The notes beneath the pieces are model-generated. The model did no database searches. It worked only from the letters and a program-made list of their open reading frames with translations, and was not told the origin of the DNA. The position numbers and the translations under genes were made by a program. Shown piece after piece: positions 58,414-64,000 of a stretch of 64,000 nucleotides of DNA (position 1 is its first letter; each line of letters starts with the position of its first letter). Source of the stretch: Paenibacillus athensensis (GTDB lineage: Bacteria; Bacillota; Bacilli; Paenibacillales; NBRC-103111); assembly GCF_004514475.2 (NCBI RefSeq), contig NZ_MYFO02000005.1, forward strand, positions 1-64,000, given 5' to 3'.

Positions 58414-60495
58414 TCAACCCGTGCCCGGTACGGCGCGCCAACTGCCGTATGCGGTGACATCCTCGGCTTCTTCAGCGGCATACGCCTCGCAGACGAAGCC
58501 CGGAACCTCCGCCCCGTCGGACAGCCGGACCTTGCCGATGCCCAGCGGCGCGGGGATAGCGGCCGTGAATGCCCCGAGCTGCGCCAATGGCATCTCCCAC
58601 ACCTCCAGCCGGATCGACGCGCCGCCTTCGCGCGTTTGGATCAGGCCGGGCTTGGACGGCGTTGTCGGCAGCTTGACGAGCCGGTAGAGCGGCGCTGTTG
58701 CGGCTTCGCGCACGAAGCGCGCCCCGCTGGCGAGCATCTGCGCCTCTAGCGGAAAACCGCGCATGTGCAAGCCGCAGACCGCGACCGGCGTCGTCGTTGG
58801 CGGGCCGGGCGCAGCGGCGGCTGCGGGCGAAGGCACGGATGACGCAACCTCATGTGCGGATGGGTTCGCCAACGTGGGCTGTGGCGCGGCCTCATGCGCG
58901 GATGGGCTTGCGGGTGCAAACTGTGGCGACAACGACTCTGGCACGGACGAATGCTCCAGCGTGGGCTGTGGCGCTACCTCATGCACGGCTGGGCTTGCGG
59001 GTGCAAACTGTGGCGACAACGACTCTGGCACGGACGAATGCGCCAGCGCGGACGAATGCTCCAGCGTGGGCTGTGGCGCGACCTTATGCGCGGATGGGCC
59101 AACGATGCCAACCGCAACGGCGGACAACGAGCGCTGCATGCTGAATGCTTGAGCGACGCTGCACAGCAGCCCTTCCTGTCCGGCCAACGCAAACAGGGTA
59201 ATGCCGTAAGGCGTTTGCGGCGCAGCTTCACCGGCCGGCACTGCAACCGCGCATAAATCGAGCAGGTTGCAGTGATTCGTATAACGGCCCATATCCCGAT
59301 TCGCACCGATCGGATCGCGCGCCACCTGCTCGCGCGTCCACGTACCGCCGCACGTGGGCAGCACCAGCACCGCGCCGGCCAGTAGTCGGCGCGTTTGCAG
59401 CTTCAGGCCCTGCAGCCGATGCTGGGCCTGAAACAACGCAGCGGCGTCATAGGAGCGTCCGCCCGCCGCTGTCCCGGCTCCCGAGCGCAAAATCCGCTCG
59501 GTCACCTCCAACGCCGCCCCCGGCCGGGCGGCGATAAATTCGCCGAGCCCCGCCCAGCGCTCGGCCACCCACGGCCCCTCGTACAACAACGAGGCGGCCT
59601 CGTCCAGCCATTGCGTATCGATATACGCAATGGGCAAATCCAGCTGCTGCAGACGCTCGACAGCAGCCAGCCATGCGCTGCGGTACTCCGCAGCGAACGG
59701 TCCATACGTCGCCGGGGGCTCCTTCGGCAGCAGCAGCCTGCCGGGCGGCTCCGGCTCCGGCAGCGGCACGCAACGTGACCACGGGTCGGCGTCGTGCGGA
59801 CCGCGCACTGCCTGATCGACGACCAGTACGTCGTCGAGCTCGTGCGCGAATACCGTGACGCAGTCCAAGCTGGCGCAAGCGGGCACCACCCCCAGCGTCG
59901 GCCAGGCGCCGACGCTCGGCTTCCACCCGACGAGGCCGTTCAGCGCCGCGGGCACGCGGCCCGAGCCGGCCGTGTCGGTGCCAAGCGCAAACGCCGCTTG
60001 CCCGCGAGCCACGGCTACAGCCGAGCCGGAGCTGGAGCCGCCGCTGATCAGCTCCGGCCGCAGTGCGTTGGCCGTCTCGCCGTACGGACTGCGCACGCCG
60101 ACCAAGCCCGTGGCGAACTGGTCGAGGTTCGTTTTACCGACCGGAATAGCGCCTGCAGCCAACAATCGCTCGACGACAGCGGCATGCGTCTTCGGCTCAT
60201 AAGCATACTCGGCACAAGCAGCCGTCGTCGGCAGCCCGGCCTGATCCAGATTGTCCTTGATCGCAAAAGGAATGCCCCACAGCGGCGCTTCCGTCGGATC
60301 AAGCTGCTTTAACCGCTCCAGATACGGCTGAATATGCGACCAGTCGGGCGCAAGAATCCATATGTTATATGCGTAGTCCTGTACGGAACGACTTATAATT
60401 TCAGCAATAACCTCTTGCGGCGTCAAAGCGCCGCTTGCGTACAACGCTCGCAGCCCGGAAATCGTCAACGTGAACGGAATCAAGTTGCTTTTCAT
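58414..60495 (-). CDS. atzF: Allophanate hydrolase (AtzF) with repeat-bearing linker
   Basis: The protein has 693 residues from ATG 60495 (MKSNLIPFTLTISGLRALY), which overlaps the urea carboxylase stop by 4 bases (ATGA). Residues 1-440 are an amidase-signature domain with the Lys-Ser-Ser triad: Lys80 in FAIKDN, cis-Ser near 154 in GGSSSGS and Ser178 in DTAGSG. The C-terminal domain (about 585-693, GLHMRGFPLEAQM to FVCEAY) is the second AtzF domain. Between them is an insert of about 95 residues with two and a half copies of a 29-residue Pro/Ser-rich unit. It releases CO2 and ammonia from allophanate made by urea carboxylase. Confidence 0.93.
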   Translation of the reverse strand: MKSNLIPFTLTISGLRALYASGALTPQEVIAEIISRSVQDYAYNIWILAPDWSHIQPYLERLKQLDPTEAPLWGIPFAIKDNLDQAGLPTTAACAEYAYEPKTHAAVVERLLAAGAIPVGKTNLDQFATGLVGVRSPYGETANALRPELISGGSSSGSAVAVARGQAAFALGTDTAGSGRVPAALNGLVGWKPSVGAWPTLGVVPACASLDCVTVFAHELDDVLVVDQAVRGPHDADPWSRCVPLPEPEPPGRLLLPKEPPATYGPFAAEYRSAWLAAVERLQQLDLPIAYIDTQWLDEAASLLYEGPWVAERWAGLGEFIAARPGAALEVTERILRSGAGTAAGGRSYDAAALFQAQHRLQGLKLQTRRLLAGAVLVLPTCGGTWTREQVARDPIGANRDMGRYTNHCNLLDLCAVAVPAGEAAPQTPYGITLFALAGQEGLLCSVAQAFSMQRSLSAVAVGIVGPSAHKVAPQPTLEHSSALAHSSVPESLSPQFAPASPAVHEVAPQPTLEHSSVPESLSPQFAPASPSAHEAAPQPTLANPSAHEVASSVPSPAAAAAPGPPTTTPVAVCGLHMRGFPLEAQMLASGARFVREAATAPLYRLVKLPTTPSKPGLIQTREGGASIRLEVWEMPLAQLGAFTAAIPAPLGIGKVRLSDGAEVPGFVCEAYAAEEAEDVTAYGSWRAVPGTG
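58850..59110 (-). repeat. 87-bp direct repeats in the atzF linker
   Basis: GGGCTTGCGGGTGCAAACTG starts at 58904 and again at 58991, and the flanking sequence repeats with the same 87-bp (29-codon) period. The unit encodes EVAPQPTLEHSSVPESLSPQ plus FAPASPAVH. A shorter GCTGTGGCGC-containing part recurs at both ends. Confidence 0.85.
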
Positions 60496-63400
60496 CCTGC
60501 CGCCACCTCCTCCTCCGCTGCCGCAGGCAGCTCGCCGATGCCGGCCAGCAATTGTCCGGCATGCACCTGATCGCCCGGCTGCACGCATACCGTCAGTACG
60601 ATGCCGTCGCAGGGCGCGTGCTGCGGAAACTCCATTTTCATACTTTCAAGAATCGCCAGCTTGTCGCCCTTACGCACCGTCTGGCCCGGCGACACCAGCA
60701 CCTGCCAGACGCTGCCGGGCATGATCGAACGCACAGCCGCCGCTCCCTCCGGCAGCTCCTCGGGAGCCGCATCGCCGGACATCTCCTGCTCCGATACGTA
60801 CTCGGCCAGCCCCATCCGCTTCCAGCTTTCCCGCTCAGCGGCGAACGCTGTTTGCTGCCGCGTGCGGAACGCGTCTGCACTTTCCTGAATATCGTCCAAA
60901 AAGCGCACGTATTCGCCCAAATCAAACGTCGTCTCCGTAATATCCGCTTCAAACCTGCCGCGCAAAAAATCGTCCCGCAGCCGCAGCAGCTCGTCGGCTT
61001 CCACCGGATAAAATTGAATCTGATCAAAAAACCGCAGCAGCCACGGCTTCCCCGGCACAAAGCTTCCCGTAGACCGCAGCCGGTTCCACATCTGCACCGT
61101 TCGCCCGACGAACTGGTAGCCGCCTGGTCCCTCCATCCCGTACACGCACATATACGCTCCGCCGATGCCAACGGCATTTTCCGGCGTCCACGTCCGGGCC
61201 GGATTATATTTGGTCGTCACCAACCGATGCCGCGGATCGACCGGAGTCGCTACCGGAGCGCCGAGATACACATCACCAAGTCCCAACACCAGATAATTGG
61301 CTTCAAAAACGATGCGCTGCACATCATCCACATGCTCCAGCCCGTTTACCCGGCGGATAAATTCCAGGTTGCTCGGGCACCAGGGAGCGTCCTGACGAAC
61401 ATTTTGCTGGTAGCGCTGAATGGCCAGCTGTGTCGCCGGATCGTCCCATGACAAGGGTAGCCTGACAATGCGCGACGGCACGCGAATCGACTCCAATGGC
61501 GGCAGCGACCGATCAATCTCCATAATACGCGCCGCTGCTTCACGCACCGTCATTCGCGCCGGATCGAAATGAATTTGCAGCGAGCGGATGCCCGGCGTCA
61601 GTTCGAGAACCGGGAACCCGCCGTCGGCTTGCACGGCCTGCATTAGCGCATGCACCTGAAAGCGGAGCAGCAAATCCAGCTCCATATCGCCGTATTCGAC
61701 CAGTAAATTCCGATCTCCGCAGCAGCGGACCGTTATCGGAATCGCGCGACTTGCCCGCTCGACGGCTAACAAAGGATAATCCGGCCGGGACGCCAGCTCC
61801 GGCAATGGCTCGGGGAGCCGCACTACGGGCAACGCTTCTTTGGACATATGCTCTTTCGAAAGCTGCTGCTTCGATTTCTCCGCGTCCGGCAGTTGGCCCT
61901 CAAGCACTTTCATCACCGAATCCCATCTTATTTCGGGCTTCCCTTGCTCCGACTGCACCGTCTCCGGTAGCTCTCTCGCCACCACCTGCACTTCCGGCAG
62001 TATGTCCTCCACCCGTCCGTCTCTTGTTAACCACGCTTCCTGCAGCGCTTCGTCCGGGAGCCCCATCCCTTCCGCAGCGCCAACAGCTTCCAGCCCTCCG
62101 TCCGTATGGACGCCTGCCGGATATGAGCCTGCCGCCCATCTTTCGATCGCGGCAAGCTGCTGCTCTTGCAGCTCGCGCAGCGCCTCGGCCTGCTCCAGCG
62201 TCAGAAGCTGGAAACGCACCTTATCTCCGGCATGCAGTTGCCCCAGCTTCCAGAACTCGGCCGATGCCGTCGTCACCGGACAAACGAACCCGCCCAAGCT
62301 AGGACCGTCCGGTCCAAGTAAAATCGGCATATCGCCGGTCAAATCCAATGTACCGACCGCATACGCGTTATCGTGAATATTCGACGGATGCAGACCGGCC
62401 TCGCCGCCGTCTTCCCGCGCCCAGCAAGGGGCCGGACCGATCAGCCGCACGCCGGTGCGCGAGCTGTTGAAATGAACCTCCCACTCGGTTGTTGTCAATT
62501 GCGTCAAATATTCCGGCTGCAAAAATTCCACCGTACAGTGGGGGCCGGGTATAACGCCAATGGTCCAGTCGCGGGTCAGCTGCGGGCGGTCAGCCAGCGG
62601 CAGCGACCACGAACGCCCAGCCGGCTCCGAGCATAACGCATCCAGCGCCGTATCCGGCACCGCATCTATCGCTCCATCCATCTCCGCATCCAGCACCACA
62701 TTCATCGCCGCATCCATTGGTTCATCCAGCGTGGCATCCAGTGCAGCATGTGTCGTCACATCCCTAGCTTCATCCAGCGTCACATTCATCGCTTCATACG
62801 TCGTCGCCGCATTCATCTCTTCATCTATCGACTCATCTGTCGCATCCAGTGCCTCAACCAGCGCCATATCCAGCGCCTCATTCATCGTCCCATTCATCGC
62901 AGCACCAGCCGCAGGAACGCCGCCAGCGGGCTCGGCTTCATCCGCCTTCGGCCTGGCGTCCGACCGCCCGCCTTGCGGCCTTGCGCCGCTCACACGCTGC
63001 GGGACAGCGCGCACCGCCAGCACGTCGCCCGGCCGCAAAGCGCGTCCGCCGTGACCGCCGAAGCCGCCAAGCGTGAACGTCGAAGCGCTGCCGAGCACCA
63101 GCGGCATATCCAGGCCCCCCTCAACCAGCAGGTACGCGCGCATTCCGAGCTGCGCTTCGCCTAGGCGCAGCGTCTGGCCGCGCCGGGCCTGCACCGGCGT
63201 ATACACCGGAACCGGCTCGCCGTCCAGTTCCGCCCCCATGTCCGCGCCAGTCAGACAAAATCGCAGGTCGCTGCGAAATACATAAGCGCCGCCGCGCAGC
63301 GTCAGCTCCAGACCGCTAGCCCGCTCCTCATTGCCGAGCAGCCGGTTGCCGATGCGCATCGACCAAGGATCCATCGGTCCGCAGGGCGGCACGCCGACAT

Positions 63401-64000
63401 CCCAGTAGCCGGTACGGCCCGGCCAATCCTGTACGGTCGTCTGCACACCGCCGTCCAGCACCTCCAGCGCGCGTTCGGCCGGTGCAAAATCGCCCAGCAT
63501 CCGCGTATACACCTGACCGGAGCGGCAGTCCGGATCGTCAAGCAACGCCTGCACATACGACAGATTGGTCGTAACGCCGTACAGCCGTGTCTGGGCCAGC
63601 GCCTGCCGCAGCTTGTCGAGCGCAGCTTCGCGCGTGTCGGCGTGCACGATGATTTTGGCCAGCATCGGATCGTACAAGGTCGTGATCGTCATGCCGTCGC
63701 GCACCCATGTCTCCACGCGCACATCCGGCGCAAACATCGCCTGATCCAGCTGTCCGGCGCTCGGACGAAACTGCTGCAAGCAATCCTCGGCATAAATTCG
63801 CACCTGCACGCTATGCCCGGCAGGCTCGCGTACCCGCTCGTTCAGTCCCCGCAGCTCGTCGGCCGCTTCGCGCACCATCCATTCGACCAGATCAATGCCC
63901 AGCACCTCTTCCGTGACGCCGTGCTCGACCTGCAGCCGGGTGTTCACCTCCAGGAAATAAAACGCATGCGTCTTTGGATCGTACAAAAATTCCACGGTCC
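60492..64000 (-). CDS. Urea carboxylase (biotin-dependent), N-terminus beyond the window
   Basis: About 1,169 codons are visible; the frame runs off the right edge. In order: the end of the biotin-carboxylase domain (FLEVNTRLQVEHGVTEEV, then the carboxylase C-terminal domain), the AHS2-type carboxyltransferase half (VQTTVQDWPGRTGYWDVGVPP, about 180-600), the AHS1-type half (ITVRCCGDRNLLVEYGDMELD to GPGGYQFVGRT, about 755-990) and a biotinyl domain with ESMKME near the end. A low-complexity acidic insert (about residues 363-453) interrupts the AHS2 half, and the linker between halves is long. It makes allophanate from urea, ATP and bicarbonate, feeding AtzF. Confidence 0.95.
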   Translation of the reverse strand, partial: TVEFLYDPKTHAFYFLEVNTRLQVEHGVTEEVLGIDLVEWMVREAADELRGLNERVREPAGHSVQVRIYAEDCLQQFRPSAGQLDQAMFAPDVRVETWVRDGMTITTLYDPMLAKIIVHADTREAALDKLRQALAQTRLYGVTTNLSYVQALLDDPDCRSGQVYTRMLGDFAPAERALEVLDGGVQTTVQDWPGRTGYWDVGVPPCGPMDPWSMRIGNRLLGNEERASGLELTLRGGAYVFRSDLRFCLTGADMGAELDGEPVPVYTPVQARRGQTLRLGEAQLGMRAYLLVEGGLDMPLVLGSASTFTLGGFGGHGGRALRPGDVLAVRAVPQRVSGARPQGGRSDARPKADEAEPAGGVPAAGAAMNGTMNEALDMALVEALDATDESIDEEMNAATTYEAMNVTLDEARDVTTHAALDATLDEPMDAAMNVVLDAEMDGAIDAVPDTALDALCSEPAGRSWSLPLADRPQLTRDWTIGVIPGPHCTVEFLQPEYLTQLTTTEWEVHFNSSRTGVRLIGPAPCWAREDGGEAGLHPSNIHDNAYAVGTLDLTGDMPILLGPDGPSLGGFVCPVTTASAEFWKLGQLHAGDKVRFQLLTLEQAEALRELQEQQLAAIERWAAGSYPAGVHTDGGLEAVGAAEGMGLPDEALQEAWLTRDGRVEDILPEVQVVARELPETVQSEQGKPEIRWDSVMKVLEGQLPDAEKSKQQLSKEHMSKEALPVVRLPEPLPELASRPDYPLLAVERASRAIPITVRCCGDRNLLVEYGDMELDLLLRFQVHALMQAVQADGGFPVLELTPGIRSLQIHFDPARMTVREAAARIMEIDRSLPPLESIRVPSRIVRLPLSWDDPATQLAIQRYQQNVRQDAPWCPSNLEFIRRVNGLEHVDDVQRIVFEANYLVLGLGDVYLGAPVATPVDPRHRLVTTKYNPARTWTPENAVGIGGAYMCVYGMEGPGGYQFVGRTVQMWNRLRSTGSFVPGKPWLLRFFDQIQFYPVEADELLRLRDDFLRGRFEADITETTFDLGEYVRFLDDIQESADAFRTRQQTAFAAERESWKRMGLAEYVSEQEMSGDAAPEELPEGAAAVRSIMPGSVWQVLVSPGQTVRKGDKLAILESMKMEFPQHAPCDGIVLTVCVQPGDQVHAGQLLAGIGELPAAAEEEVAAG

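Overview
The window looks like chromosomal DNA of a Paenibacillaceae-type Firmicute (Paenibacillus or a close relative). The evidence is strong AGGAGG-type ribosome binding sites with GTG and TTG starts, a T-box leader on pheST, a CcpA-type cre site at a secreted mannanase, and typical Bacillales families (MutS2, ZapA, YcnJ/YcnI, PxpABC, PspA with DUF350, a CD3324-type regulator). No rRNA, tRNA or CRISPR array was seen. Most of the window is GC-rich core sequence; about 1-6 kb and 11-12.4 kb are visibly AT-richer and look accessory. Layout: 1-6.1 kb is a decayed mobile and toxin region. It holds the right end of an IS3-family element inserted into an RHS Hint-toxin fragment, an IS110-family transposase remnant, an XRE regulator, a Rep-like protein, and a 5'-truncated RHS/Hint/toxin gene with a probable immunity gene. 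6.4-12.4 kb carries a secreted GH16 glucanase, a cysteine synthase, an MFS transporter and two secreted or anchored unknowns. 12.5-16.8 kb is an envelope-stress-like group (PspA, DUF350, a 27-residue membrane peptide, a zinc-ribbon protein) beside mutS2. 17-25 kb holds a holin-like membrane protein, a CuA-type cupredoxin lipoprotein, CvpA, a very long ZapA/coiled-coil fusion, and pheST with its T-box. 25-31.5 kb has an amino-acid permease, a modular GH26 mannanase with a leader and cre site, and a CopC-CopD (YcnJ) protein. 31.7-35.6 kb has NikR with a histidine-rich tail, an HPt-REC-GGDEF-REC protein with a CheY-like partner, and small genes. 35.6-36.1 kb is a cluster of very short ORFs and hairpins. 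36.3-39.5 kb is the 5-oxoprolinase operon pxpB-pxpC-pxpA, interrupted by six 80-bp tandem repeats. 40-49.5 kb has a nucleotidase, phnD, an MFS pump with its PadR regulator and twin operators, the phnC-phnE-phnE transporter on the opposite strand, and a nickel/cobalt permease. 49.7-58 kb has a NarL-type two-component pair, YcnI, thyA-folA-yciI, MOSC, MBL-fold, Nif3-like and nucleotidase genes. 58.4-64 kb is a urea carboxylase/allophanate hydrolase operon that leaves the window at its right edge. How the genes work together: nitrogen scavenging is prominent (nickel-independent urea amidolyase and 5-oxoprolinase, which share AHS1/AHS2 folds). Copper handling is spread over three loci (cupredoxin lipoprotein, YcnJ, YcnI), and nickel handling over two (NikR, NiCoT). 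Secreted glycan hydrolases point to a plant-polymer lifestyle. The most unusual features are the 770-residue ZapA fusion built on a 14-residue repeat, the tandem-repeat-filled operon gap, low-complexity inserts in both urea-degrading enzymes, the short-ORF/hairpin cluster, the PadR twin operators and the IS-broken RHS toxin cassettes.
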